A DNA stretch of 64,000 nucleotides. It comes from an uncultured Myxococcales bacterium (GTDB lineage Bacteria; Myxococcota_A; UBA9042; DTJE01). The notes beneath the pieces are model-generated. The model made no database searches and was not told where the DNA came from. It saw only the letters and a list, made by a program, of their open reading frames with translations. Positions 49,873 through 58,573 of the stretch are shown here, one piece after another. The DNA is taken from NCBI GenBank assembly GCA_937975765.1, contig CALJUR010000019.1, forward strand, positions 38,168 to 102,167. The letters are read 5' to 3'. A program made the translations under genes and the position numbers. The first letter of the stretch is position 1. The number at the start of each line of letters is the position of its first letter.

Positions 49873-51090
49873 ATGGATTCGAGGCGGCTTCCGGCGATCG
49901 GGGTGGCGGTGATCCTGGCGGCGGCCCTGGCGGCCTGCGGCGGGGCGTCGAGGCAGGCGGACCTGGCGGTCGACGTGCCCGGGGACGCGCCCGGGGAGGC
50001 CGGGGGCGACCTGCCGTCCGACCCGGCCCCGGGCGACGAGGGGCGCGACGTCCCGGCCGACCCTGCGGCCGACCCCGGGGCCGACCTGCCCGGCGATGCC
50101 CCCGACGAGGCCCCTTCGGACCTGCACCCCGCGGACATCGAGGACAGCCTGACCCCGCCCGACGTCCCGGCCGATGCCCCCGCCGACCTGTCGCCCGGGG
50201 ACGCCGTGCCCGATGCCGCGTCCGACCTTCCGGGGGACACGCCGGACGACGGGGCCTGGCCGCCGCCCTGCCCGGAGTTCGGGAAGGTGCAGGTCCTGGG
50301 CACGATCACCAGCGCCGACCTGCGCGAGGTGTCGGGCCTGGCCGCCAGCCGTCGCCAGCCGGGCGTCCTGTGGGCCCACAACGACTCCGGCGACTCGGCC
50401 CGGATCTTCGCCGTCCGGACGGACGGGTCGGTGGCCGGGGAGTTCCGGTTGAAGGGCATCGGCGCGGTGGATTTCGAGGATCTCTCGACGGGGCCCTTCG
50501 CCGGCCTGGACACCGACGCGATCTTCATCGCCGACGTCGGGGACAACGGTCGCACCCGTTCGAAGGTGGTCGTGCACGTGCTGGAGGAGCCGGACGTGCC
50601 CTCGGGCGGTGACCCGATCGAGGTCCCGGTCCTGGCGTCGATCGCGCTGGCCTACCCCGGCGGCGCGGCGGATTGCGAGGCGTTCTTCGTGGACCCGGCG
50701 ACGGGCGACTTCTACCTGGCGGCCAAGGAGACCCTTCAGGACGGCACCTGCCGGCTGTTCCGGAAGTCGGCCCCGCATGTCGCCTCGACGACACCGGTCC
50801 TGCTGGAGGAGGTGGCGCACGTGCCGACGTTGCCGCCCACCGGCGCGGACATGTCGGCGGACGGGTCGATGCTGATCGTGCGGACCTACTTCGGCGGCGT
50901 GCTGTACTTCCGGGCCCCGGGCCAGTCGATCGCCCAGGCGGTCGCCGCCGAGCCCTGTGAACTGCCGCCGTTCCCGAACGAGCCGCAGGGCGAAGCCATC
51001 GCGATCGACCCGGACGGCAGCGGCTTCGTCACCGTCAGCGAGTACCGGTCGGGCACGCCCCAGGACCTGCACCGGACGCCGCTGCAATGA
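49873..51090 (+). CDS. Beta-propeller-like lipoprotein
   Basis: A 405-aa lipoprotein (lipobox LAAC). A long linker of D/P/A/G runs over about residues 25-130. From residue 140 there are repeated strands such as LREVSGLAASRRQPGVLWAH, NDSGDSARIFAVRTDG, AVDFEDLSTGP, FIADVGDNGRTR, DCEAFFVDPATGDFYLAAKE and GEAIAIDPDGSGFVTVSE. The spacing and GxxD turns suggest a five- or six-bladed propeller like SdiA-regulated or esterase-like phytase proteins. No catalytic set is clear, so it may be a binding protein. Confidence 0.7.
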   Translation: MDSRRLPAIGVAVILAAALAACGGASRQADLAVDVPGDAPGEAGGDLPSDPAPGDEGRDVPADPAADPGADLPGDAPDEAPSDLHPADIEDSLTPPDVPADAPADLSPGDAVPDAASDLPGDTPDDGAWPPPCPEFGKVQVLGTITSADLREVSGLAASRRQPGVLWAHNDSGDSARIFAVRTDGSVAGEFRLKGIGAVDFEDLSTGPFAGLDTDAIFIADVGDNGRTRSKVVVHVLEEPDVPSGGDPIEVPVLASIALAYPGGAADCEAFFVDPATGDFYLAAKETLQDGTCRLFRKSAPHVASTTPVLLEEVAHVPTLPPTGADMSADGSMLIVRTYFGGVLYFRAPGQSIAQAVAAEPCELPPFPNEPQGEAIAIDPDGSGFVTVSEYRSGTPQDLHRTPLQ

Positions 51091-51434
51091 AGCGGCGGGG
51101 GACAGGGCCCCACCGGTACGATGGCGGGGGACAGGGCCCCCGCCCTACATCATTAGTGATGGGGCCGCCTGGTCCGATCCTGCGGGGGCACCGGGGCGCC
51201 TGTCTTCCGGGATTCGCGGCGAATGCGGGGAACGCCCGGATACGCATGCGGAGTCGCCATCGGCCCTCCTGTAGGGCGGGGGCCCCGTCCCCCGCCATCC
51301 CGTTGCCGGGCCCCGTCCCCCGCCTCCTGGTCCCCGCGATCCCCGGCGGCTTCCCCGGCATCCCTGGCGGGGCACGGGGGCCCCGCCCTACATTGTGGCC
51401 AGTGCCCCGTCTCCCGCCTGTTCCCTGTCCTTCC
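51091..51434. repeat. Gene-free interval built from 27-nt palindromic elements
   Basis: The 344-bp gap between two convergent lipoprotein genes has no credible gene. It holds full element copies at 51123-51149 (+), 51270-51296 (-) and 51366-51392 (+). Degenerate or half copies lie at 51094-51119, 51305-51324 and about 51399-51419. Both orientations occur. The hairpins could serve as a bidirectional terminator for the flanking genes. No transposase or inverted-repeat boundary is visible. Confidence 0.85.
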
Positions 51435-53621
51435 TCAGAACGGCGTGAAGAGCCAGGCCTCGCCGCCCACCGCCTCGCCGTCGCCGTCCGGGGCTCGCAG
51501 GCGCGCGACGTACCTCTGCCCGGGCTGCAGGCCGTCCAGCACGACCACCTTCTCCACGTCCGCGGCCACGCTGCCGATCGCGACCGTCCGGCCGAAGTCC
51601 GGCATCTGAAGCCCCGCCTCCAGCGTCACCGTCGCGTCCCGGCGGGCCCGGAACCGCAGCGTGGCCCGGTCCGCCTGCACCTGCACCACCTCCAGCGGCC
51701 CGAACAGGGGGTCGGGCGGCGCGGCGGCCACGGTCCCTTCGGGCACGCCCGCCTCCGCCGCCTGGGCGAAGCCCCGCAGCCGGGCCGGCGACGCCAGCCC
51801 GACGTCCGCCAGCCCCCCGGCGTCCATCGCGTCCGCGGTGCGGCGCAGTTCGTCCACCGCAAAGGCCAGGAACGCCGGCAGGTCCGCGTCCTTCGCCCCC
51901 AGGTTGCGGGCCCGTCCCGCCCACAGGAACAGGTCGACCGCCCGCCACGCCGCCGCAGCGTGCCGCTGGTGCGCCAGCCTCCGGCCCAGGTCCGCGATCG
52001 CCGCCTGCGCCATCCCGGCCGCCTCCAGCGCCTCGCTTTCCGCGGCGAACCGGGCCAGCGCCCCGTCGGCCAGGTCGATCGCCTCGGTGCCCTCCTGGTA
52101 CAGCCGCAGCACGGTGGCGCGATCCGGGCGGTCCAGGCTGGACCAGACGGGTGTCCAGTCGGCATCCCACTTCCGCATGTCGCCCCGGACGAAGAACTGG
52201 CCGAACGCCGGTTCCGACGGGATGTCGCTGCCCTTCTCCAGCGCCCAGATCCCCAGCGCGTAGTGGGACTTCAGCCGGATCGGGAAGGTTGTCTCCAGCA
52301 GCGCCCGCAGCGTCTCCGAGGCGCCCGTTCCCGGCGCGACGCCGTACAGCGCCTGCAGTGCCTCGCCCCAGATCGCGTCCAGAGGCGTCCGCGGATCCTG
52401 GTCCAGCCGCGCCAGTGCCCACAGGTTGATCTCGTTGGGCGTGCCCAGCGACCGGTGGCGGCCCCGCTCGATGCGCGCCGCGTACCCGATTCCCTGGTGT
52501 GCCTGCGCGTACGCCAGCCGGTACCGGTAGTACCCGGGTGCCACGAACGGCAACTCGGACTCGCCGAAGTATTCCCCGCCCACGTCGGTCTCCAGGAGGG
52601 CGGGCCGGCCGTCGGCGACCGGCATCGTGGGGTCCGGCGGGTTGTAGGGCTGCCAGTCGTTCACGGCGTCCTTGTGCATCGTCGCGAACGGCGTGCAGGC
52701 CGCCGCCGCGAACCCGTCCTCGTGCCAGGCGTTCTCCTCGGGCTCGTGCACGAACACCCGCGCGATCAACTCCTTGCCCAGTTCCCCCTGCACGACCGCG
52801 GCCACGTGCTCGGTGATCAGCCGGATCCGTTCGGCCTGCGGCGGGCTGTCCAGGCTCTCCCCGTAGGTGTCCACGCACCAGTCGCAGTCGCACAGCGTCA
52901 GCCACGGCGGCGCGCCGGCCGACCCGAACATCAGCACCACGCCGTCCACGTCCGGGATCCGGGCCAGCCCCTTCCGGTAGGCCTCGGCCCGCTGCTGCCA
53001 GATCCCGCCGTCCGGCCCGTAGCAGACCACGATCGCGCCGGAGGGCAGTTCGTGCGACCACACGTAGGCCTTCATGCCGGCCAGGTGCGCCTGCGCGATC
53101 GCCTGGTTCAGGACGTCCACGCGGTCCTGGACACCCGCGCCGTCCCCGACGATCTCGTCGATGTCCATGATCAGGTCGTGCGACAGTTCCACGTGGTTGA
53201 TCCCGAAGCGCGACGCGGCCTCGATCGCGGCGGTGACGGCCGCCGGGTCGGGGTCCATCAGGATCCAGCCGCGGATCGGCGCGAAGGCGTCGGCGTCGAA
53301 CGGCAGCGGGTAGGCCGCGTCGCAGGGGGCGGCGTCCCCGGGCGCGTCCTGTGTCGCGTCCCCGCCCGTCTCCGCGGGCACCTCGTCGGCGTCGGGCGGG
53401 ACCTCGGCGTCCGCCTCCCCCGGGTCGCCCGGTTCCGGCCAATCGTCCCCCGCCTCGTTCCCCGCCCCCTCATCCGCGTCGGACGTCGTTGCCTCGACGG
53501 CGTCCGCACCCGTGCCCGGGTCGTTCCCTCCGTTCCCGCCCCCGCATGCCGCGGCCCACGCCGCCAGTCCCAGTGCCGCGGCCACTGCCGCCGCCGCCCG
53601 CATCCGCGTCGTCCGTCTCAT
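51435..53621 (-). CDS. Glycosidase-like lipoprotein with C-terminal fibronectin-like domain, function unknown
   Basis: A 728-aa lipoprotein (lipobox AAAC, acidic linker). The central part has barrel-like strands: GINHVELSHDLIMDIDEIV, MKAYVWSHELP, VDGVVLMFG, a CDCDWC motif, LIARVFVHEPEENAW and a long helical C-terminal part. It recalls alpha-glucuronidase or GH20-like barrels, but I cannot assign a family. Possible catalytic acids are the Glu in WSHEL and the EPEE pair. Residues about 640-728 look like a fibronectin type III module. The start overlaps the DUF4442 gene stop by 4 bp, so the two are translated together. Confidence 0.72.
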   Translation of the reverse strand: MRRTTRMRAAAAVAAALGLAAWAAACGGGNGGNDPGTGADAVEATTSDADEGAGNEAGDDWPEPGDPGEADAEVPPDADEVPAETGGDATQDAPGDAAPCDAAYPLPFDADAFAPIRGWILMDPDPAAVTAAIEAASRFGINHVELSHDLIMDIDEIVGDGAGVQDRVDVLNQAIAQAHLAGMKAYVWSHELPSGAIVVCYGPDGGIWQQRAEAYRKGLARIPDVDGVVLMFGSAGAPPWLTLCDCDWCVDTYGESLDSPPQAERIRLITEHVAAVVQGELGKELIARVFVHEPEENAWHEDGFAAAACTPFATMHKDAVNDWQPYNPPDPTMPVADGRPALLETDVGGEYFGESELPFVAPGYYRYRLAYAQAHQGIGYAARIERGRHRSLGTPNEINLWALARLDQDPRTPLDAIWGEALQALYGVAPGTGASETLRALLETTFPIRLKSHYALGIWALEKGSDIPSEPAFGQFFVRGDMRKWDADWTPVWSSLDRPDRATVLRLYQEGTEAIDLADGALARFAAESEALEAAGMAQAAIADLGRRLAHQRHAAAAWRAVDLFLWAGRARNLGAKDADLPAFLAFAVDELRRTADAMDAGGLADVGLASPARLRGFAQAAEAGVPEGTVAAAPPDPLFGPLEVVQVQADRATLRFRARRDATVTLEAGLQMPDFGRTVAIGSVAADVEKVVVLDGLQPGQRYVARLRAPDGDGEAVGGEAWLFTPF

Positions 53622-54130
53622 CCCGCCTCCCCCTGCCGGCGCAGCGACAGCGTCAGTTCGAATTGCGCGACCGGCCGATCCGGGTCCTCGGACGGGACCG
53701 TCGCGACCACCGGCACCACCATCTCCTGCCGTTCCCCGGTCGCGATGGCCGCGTCCACCAGCGCCGCGATCGCCTCGCCGGCGTCGCACCGGAAGTCCAC
53801 GTCTCCCGTCGCTCGCCGCAGGAACCGCGCCCGGAATTCCTTGAAGACCAGATGGACCTTCACCCCCGAGGCCTGGATCCGCCGGATCGCCAGGAAGCCG
53901 CCCGCGGTGTCCGCGCCGGCCGACAGCACGCCGAAGTACATGCTGTGGAGGTGGTTGCGCGTCCGCCAGTTCAGCGGGATGCGCACGACGACGGTGCGGT
54001 CGTCGACGCGGACGATCCGCGGGGACACGAAGCCCAGCAACGGGATCTTCGCGACGCCGAAGGCCTTCATCAGCAGGTTGGCGCGGGCCCGTTCCGGCAG
54101 CAGGCCCAGCACGGTGTCGGTCACGGCCAC
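53618..54130 (-). CDS. DUF4442 hotdog-fold protein (putative thioesterase)
   Basis: A 170-aa cytosolic protein of the DUF4442/YiiD-like hotdog class. It has VSPRIVRVDDRTVVVRIPLN, WRTRNHLHSMYFGVLSAGAD (with the conserved N-H-x-x-S motif of these folds) and KVHLVFKEFRARFLRRA. Hotdog proteins of this kind act on acyl-CoA or acyl-ACP. The start is GTG at 54130, with GGAGGA upstream; GTG 54124 is the alternative. It is coupled to the downstream secreted glycosidase-like gene by an ATGA overlap. The pairing is odd because the products act in different compartments. Confidence 0.82.
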   Translation of the reverse strand: MAVTDTVLGLLPERARANLLMKAFGVAKIPLLGFVSPRIVRVDDRTVVVRIPLNWRTRNHLHSMYFGVLSAGADTAGGFLAIRRIQASGVKVHLVFKEFRARFLRRATGDVDFRCDAGEAIAALVDAAIATGERQEMVVPVVATVPSEDPDRPVAQFELTLSLRRQGEAG

Positions 54131-54266
54131 GGGGTCCTCCGCGAAAGGCGCGTCGTCGGCGAGTATGGCACGGGTCGTTCGACAGGGAATCGACAGGAAG
54201 CCGGGGTTTCTGCCGGTCGCGCGCGGGCCGGCACTTCGGGTAGCATGGGTGCGGTCGGAGGGAACC

Positions 54267-55928
54267 ATGCAGATGAAGTCGATCCCGTTGGCGATGCTGG
54301 CGTGCTGGGCCCTGGCCTGCGGAGGCGGCGGCTCGAAGGACGCCGGCGCCGACGTCGCGGGCGAGGCGGTTGAAGACGCGGCCGCGGAGGCGTCGCCGGA
54401 GGATGCGCCGGACGCGGATCGCGCGGATGCCGTGGGCGAGGCGATCGATGCCTCCGGGGAGGCCCTGGACCTGCCCGTCGCGGAGGACGGTTCCGCGGGG
54501 GACGTCGCGGGGGACGCGGCCGACCTGCCTCCCGCCGACATCGAGGCGGACGCAACGCCTGACGTTGCGACCGACGCCGCTGGCGACGTCCCGGCGGACG
54601 CCTCGAAGGACTGGGACGTCGTCGCGCCCGTCCACCAGCCTTTCCGGGCCGGCCTGTCGACCCACCTGTCCACCTGGAACGCGAAGTCGCGGCAGAACGA
54701 GATGGACCTGGACGCCGAGGCCGGCATCGAGGTGCTGCGGCGCGACTTCTTCTGGAGCGACATGGAGGCGACGCCGGGCACCTACAACTTCGACGGCTAC
54801 GACCAGATGGTCGAGGACGCGGCCGCGCGCGGGATGGAGTGGATCGGCATGCTGGGCTACGGCGTCGACTGGGCGTACGGCACGCCGGGCCAGGACTCGA
54901 CGATCGACATGGAGGCCTACGGTCGCTGGGCCGGCGCCTGTGCCGCGCACTTCCGCGGGAAGATCCGCTACTGGGAGATCTGGAACGAACCGAACCTCTT
55001 CGTCTTCTGGGACCCGCAGCCGGACCCCGAGGCATACGGCCGCATGCTGAAGGCCGCCGGGAAGGCGATCCACGACGCGTGTCCCGAGTGCCTGGTGCTG
55101 ACGGCCGGCTTCGGCCACCTGCTGGACAGCGGCCCGCTGCGGCCGTGGTCCTTCGTGGACGAGATGTGGACGATCCACCCGGACCTCGGGGACTACTTCG
55201 ACGTGATGGTCGTGCACCCGTACACGGTCTTCCAGATCCTGCCTCCCGAGGAGGACAACGACGCCGCCGGGAACGTCCCGCACATGATCGACACCATCCG
55301 GTACCTGATGTCGCTGCACGGCGCGATGAAGCCTGTCTGGATCACCGAGGCCGGCTGGCCGTCCGCCCCCCCGCCCCCCGTCGGTCCCGAGACGCCCCCG
55401 TTCGTGAACGTGGAGAACGACGACCAGGCCCGCTACTACATCCGTGGCGCGGTGCTGGCGGCGTCCCGGGGGGCCTCGCTGTGGACCTGGTACACGACCT
55501 TCGACGGCGGGGACAAGGAGGGGGGGAGTTCCGAGAACTGGTTCGGGTTCCTGCAGCACGACCCGGACACCACCGACGACGTCCGCCCCGTCCCGAAGCC
55601 CTCGTACCTGGCCGGGAAGACGATGAACTTCCTGCTGCGCGGGCGGACCTGGGAGGCCGAGGGGTTCGCGACCGGGGCCGGCGTGCGGGCGCACCGGTTC
55701 GGCGCCCGGGAGGGCGAGGCCGGTGACGGCGCGGTGGCCGTGGTGTGGAACGAACTGCAGGAGACCCCGGCCGCGATTCCGCTGAAGCCCGACGGCTGGC
55801 CGGCGCGCGCCCCCGACCGGGCCGTGTCGCGAACCGGCGAGGACGCCGCCTTCATCGTCGATGCCGGCGCGATCCGGCTGACCGCCTCGCCCGACCCGGT
55901 CTTCCTGGTCTGGGACGCCGTTCCGTAG
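54267..55928 (+). CDS. GH39/GH5-like glycoside hydrolase lipoprotein
   Basis: A 553-aa lipoprotein (lipobox LAC followed by GGGG, then an Asp/Ala-rich linker to about residue 120). The clan GH-A barrel is clear. HLSTWN opens it, and IEVLRRDFFWSDMEATPGTY is the first conserved loop. The acid/base is E241 in YWEIWNEPN and the nucleophile E361 in VWITEAGW. The best family fit is GH39/GH5-like; the substrate (xyloside, iduronide, mannan or another) is open. The ATG at 54267 has GGAGGG 5 bp upstream. Exported, it may work with the neighbouring glycosidase-like lipoproteins. Confidence 0.85.
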   Translation: MQMKSIPLAMLACWALACGGGGSKDAGADVAGEAVEDAAAEASPEDAPDADRADAVGEAIDASGEALDLPVAEDGSAGDVAGDAADLPPADIEADATPDVATDAAGDVPADASKDWDVVAPVHQPFRAGLSTHLSTWNAKSRQNEMDLDAEAGIEVLRRDFFWSDMEATPGTYNFDGYDQMVEDAAARGMEWIGMLGYGVDWAYGTPGQDSTIDMEAYGRWAGACAAHFRGKIRYWEIWNEPNLFVFWDPQPDPEAYGRMLKAAGKAIHDACPECLVLTAGFGHLLDSGPLRPWSFVDEMWTIHPDLGDYFDVMVVHPYTVFQILPPEEDNDAAGNVPHMIDTIRYLMSLHGAMKPVWITEAGWPSAPPPPVGPETPPFVNVENDDQARYYIRGAVLAASRGASLWTWYTTFDGGDKEGGSSENWFGFLQHDPDTTDDVRPVPKPSYLAGKTMNFLLRGRTWEAEGFATGAGVRAHRFGAREGEAGDGAVAVVWNELQETPAAIPLKPDGWPARAPDRAVSRTGEDAAFIVDAGAIRLTASPDPVFLVWDAVP

Positions 55929-56012
55929 GCCCCCCGCCACGCTTCCGCGCGCCTCCCTTGATTCCTCCGGCCTTCCGCGCGACGATCCTCCCGTCGCGCA
56001 ACGGGTTTCCGG

Positions 56013-58346
56013 ATGTCCGACGAAGCGGGATCCTCCGGTGCCGGACCGTCCCCCACCGGCGCGCCCTCGTCACCGGAATGCGAGGATGCGCGCGAGACCG
56101 TCGCCCGGCTGCGCCTGCTGATCGACCAGATCCCGGGCTTCCTGGCGATGACCGACGCCCAGGGCCGGTACCTGCTGGTCAACCGGATGTACCTGGACGC
56201 CTTCGGGAGGCCTGTCGAGGAGATCGAGGGGCGCCACTACCGCGAGGTACTGCCGGAGGAACTGTGGCGCCGCCACGAATCCTGGGTGAAGAGGTGCCTC
56301 GCCGGCGAGGAGGTCCCGTTCGACGACGTGCTGCCGCTGGACGAGGCCCGGCCCACCCAGGTCCACGGCGTCTACCGTCCGATCTTCGGGCCCGACGGGA
56401 AGGTCCGGTATCTCACCGTGGTCTCGATGGACATCACCGACCGGGTGATGGCCGACGAGGCCCTGCGCCGCAGCGAGGAGCGCCTGCGCCTGATTGCCTC
56501 CCTGCTGGAGGAGGCCGTCGGGATCCGCGACGCGGACACGCTGGAAACCGTCTACATGTCCCCGGCGTACGAGACCCTGACGGGCCGGACCGTCCAGAGC
56601 CTGCTGGACGACCCGGAGTCGCTGTTGTCGGTGGTCTACCCGCCGGACCGGTCGCTGGTCGAGGACTGGGTGAAAGGCGGCCGGGACCAGTTGATGCTGC
56701 ACGAGATCCGGTTCCGGCTGGTGCGCACGGACGGCCAGGTCCGGTGGGTCTGGGCCCGCGCGGTGCCGGTGCTGGGCGAGGACGGCCATCCGACGCAGTG
56801 GGTGACCTCCACGAAGGACGTCACGGACTGGAAGCGGGCCGAGGACGCGCTGATCGCCGAGAAGGAGCGCCTGTCGGTCACGCTGGCCAGCATCGGCGAG
56901 GGCGTCGTCACGACCGACGTCGAGGGGCGCGTCGTGATGCTGAACGAGGTGGCCCAGCGGATGACCGGATGGACCGGGGCCGAGGCTGCCGGGCAGCCCC
57001 TGGATGTCGTGTACCGGCTGGCGACAGGCCCGCATCCCCCCGGCGAGGACGGCCTGGGCCACGGGGAGCGCCGGCTGCTGACGGCGCGGGACGGCCGGGT
57101 GGTGCCGGTCGAGCAGCGCGTGTCGCCGATCCGCGGCGGCGACGGCCGGGTGCAAGGCCAGGTCATCGTCGTGCGCGACATCTCGGAGATGCTGCGCCTG
57201 GAGGACGAGAGGATCCAGGCCCAGAAACTGGAGTCGCTGGCCGTTCTGGCCGGCGGGATCGCCCACGATTTCAACAACCTGCTGACCGGCATCCAGGGCA
57301 ACCTGTCGCTGGCGCTGACCGACCCGGCGATGGCCGCGGACGTCCGGGGATGGCTGGAGGATGCCGCGGCCGCCGCCGAGCGTTCGCAGGGGCTGACGCA
57401 GCAACTGCTGACCTTCGCGCGGGGGGGCGCGCCGGTGCGCAAGGTGTCCGACATCCGCGAGTCGGTGCACCAGTCCGCCACGTTCGCCGGCCGCGGGGCC
57501 AGCGTGGTCTGCCGGGTGGAGGCGGCGCACGACCTGTGGCCGGTCGATGCCGACCTGGGCCAGATCGGGCAGGTGGTGCAGAACCTGGTGTTGAACGCGA
57601 TCGAGGCGTCCCCGGCCGGCGCGGAGGTGCGGGTCGAGTGCGTCAACGCGAGGATGGAGGAGGACAACGATTTCCACCTGGCCCCGGGCCCGTACGTCTG
57701 CCTGCGGGTCGTCGATCGCGGGTCCGGCATCCCCGAGGAGATCCTGCAGCGCATCTTCGACCCGTACTTCTCCACCAAGAAGCGCCGCAGCGGCCTGGGC
57801 CTGGCCATCTCCCACTCCGTGGTGATCCGGCACGGCGGGCGGATCCTGGTGCGGTCCACCCCGGGGATCGGGACGACCTTCGAGGTCTTCCTGCCGGCGG
57901 AGCCCGAGGCGGCGGAGCCTGCTGCCGCGTCGGGAAGGGCGGCGGCGATGGGCAGCGGTTCGATCCTGGTGATGGACGACGACCCCTTCGTGCGGCGCGT
58001 CTGCGAGCGGACGCTGGCCTTCCTGGGGTACCAGGTGGTCACGGCCCCGGACGGCCGGGAGGCGGTGGACCTGTACCGGCAGGCGCTGGGCCGCGGGGCC
58101 CGGTTCGACGTGGTGCTGATGGACCTGACGGTACCCGGCGGCGTGGGTGGCGTCGAGGCGATGGCTGCCTTGCGGGAACTGGACCCGGGGGTGCGGGCGA
58201 TCGTGATGTCCGGGTACTCGGACAACCCGGTGATGTCCCGATACGCCGAGCACGGCTTCGTGTCGGTGCTGCCCAAGCCCTTCACGGTCGAGCGCCTGCA
58301 CGAGGCCCTGGCCCTGGCGCGCCTGTCGCACGGCGGCCACCGGTGA
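56013..58346 (+). CDS. Hybrid sensor histidine kinase (PAS x3 - HisKA - HATPase - REC)
   Basis: A 777-aa soluble sensor kinase. Three PAS domains are at about residues 30-150, 160-285 and 290-395. Next come the H-box GGIAHDFNNLL with phosphoacceptor H418, the N-box NLVLNAIEA, the G1/G2 boxes DRGSGIPEEI and SGLGLAISHS, and a C-terminal receiver with VMDDDP and D704 (VVLMDLTVPGG). There is no membrane segment, so the signal is intracellular. No cognate regulator lies next to it. The receiver may be phosphorylated in cis or pass phosphate to an unlinked partner. Confidence 0.93.
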   Translation: MSDEAGSSGAGPSPTGAPSSPECEDARETVARLRLLIDQIPGFLAMTDAQGRYLLVNRMYLDAFGRPVEEIEGRHYREVLPEELWRRHESWVKRCLAGEEVPFDDVLPLDEARPTQVHGVYRPIFGPDGKVRYLTVVSMDITDRVMADEALRRSEERLRLIASLLEEAVGIRDADTLETVYMSPAYETLTGRTVQSLLDDPESLLSVVYPPDRSLVEDWVKGGRDQLMLHEIRFRLVRTDGQVRWVWARAVPVLGEDGHPTQWVTSTKDVTDWKRAEDALIAEKERLSVTLASIGEGVVTTDVEGRVVMLNEVAQRMTGWTGAEAAGQPLDVVYRLATGPHPPGEDGLGHGERRLLTARDGRVVPVEQRVSPIRGGDGRVQGQVIVVRDISEMLRLEDERIQAQKLESLAVLAGGIAHDFNNLLTGIQGNLSLALTDPAMAADVRGWLEDAAAAAERSQGLTQQLLTFARGGAPVRKVSDIRESVHQSATFAGRGASVVCRVEAAHDLWPVDADLGQIGQVVQNLVLNAIEASPAGAEVRVECVNARMEEDNDFHLAPGPYVCLRVVDRGSGIPEEILQRIFDPYFSTKKRRSGLGLAISHSVVIRHGGRILVRSTPGIGTTFEVFLPAEPEAAEPAAASGRAAAMGSGSILVMDDDPFVRRVCERTLAFLGYQVVTAPDGREAVDLYRQALGRGARFDVVLMDLTVPGGVGGVEAMAALRELDPGVRAIVMSGYSDNPVMSRYAEHGFVSVLPKPFTVERLHEALALARLSHGGHR

Positions 58347-58362
58347 CACCCGGTGCCGGGTG
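58347..58362 (+). terminator. Hairpin after the histidine kinase gene
   Basis: The inverted repeat CACCCGG-TG-CCGGGTG begins right after the stop codon and is followed by a short T-containing stretch (GCATTTCTC). No strong U-tract, so intrinsic termination is only possible. The rest of the 227-bp gap (to 58573) shows nothing but a TATCCT -10-like box for the next gene. Confidence 0.4.
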
Positions 58363-58573
58363 GAGCATTTCTCGTCCACTCCCGGTTGTCGCGTGGTGCC
58401 ACGACGCTCCAGTCCGCGGGCGGCCGCAACGGGCGTCGGCCGGGGGTGGATCCTGGAAACCCGCGGGTAAATCAGGCGGTTGGGGCGTGCCGGCCGGGGG
58501 GGCGGCGTACCCGGCATGGCCCTTGCTGTACCCTTTCCCGGTATCCTGTCCGCAGGCGAGGAGGGAGGGCATC

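Noticed and set aside
58347..58362. Strong intrinsic terminator after the kinase gene
   Set aside because: The stem is short and no U-tract follows, so it is listed only at low confidence.
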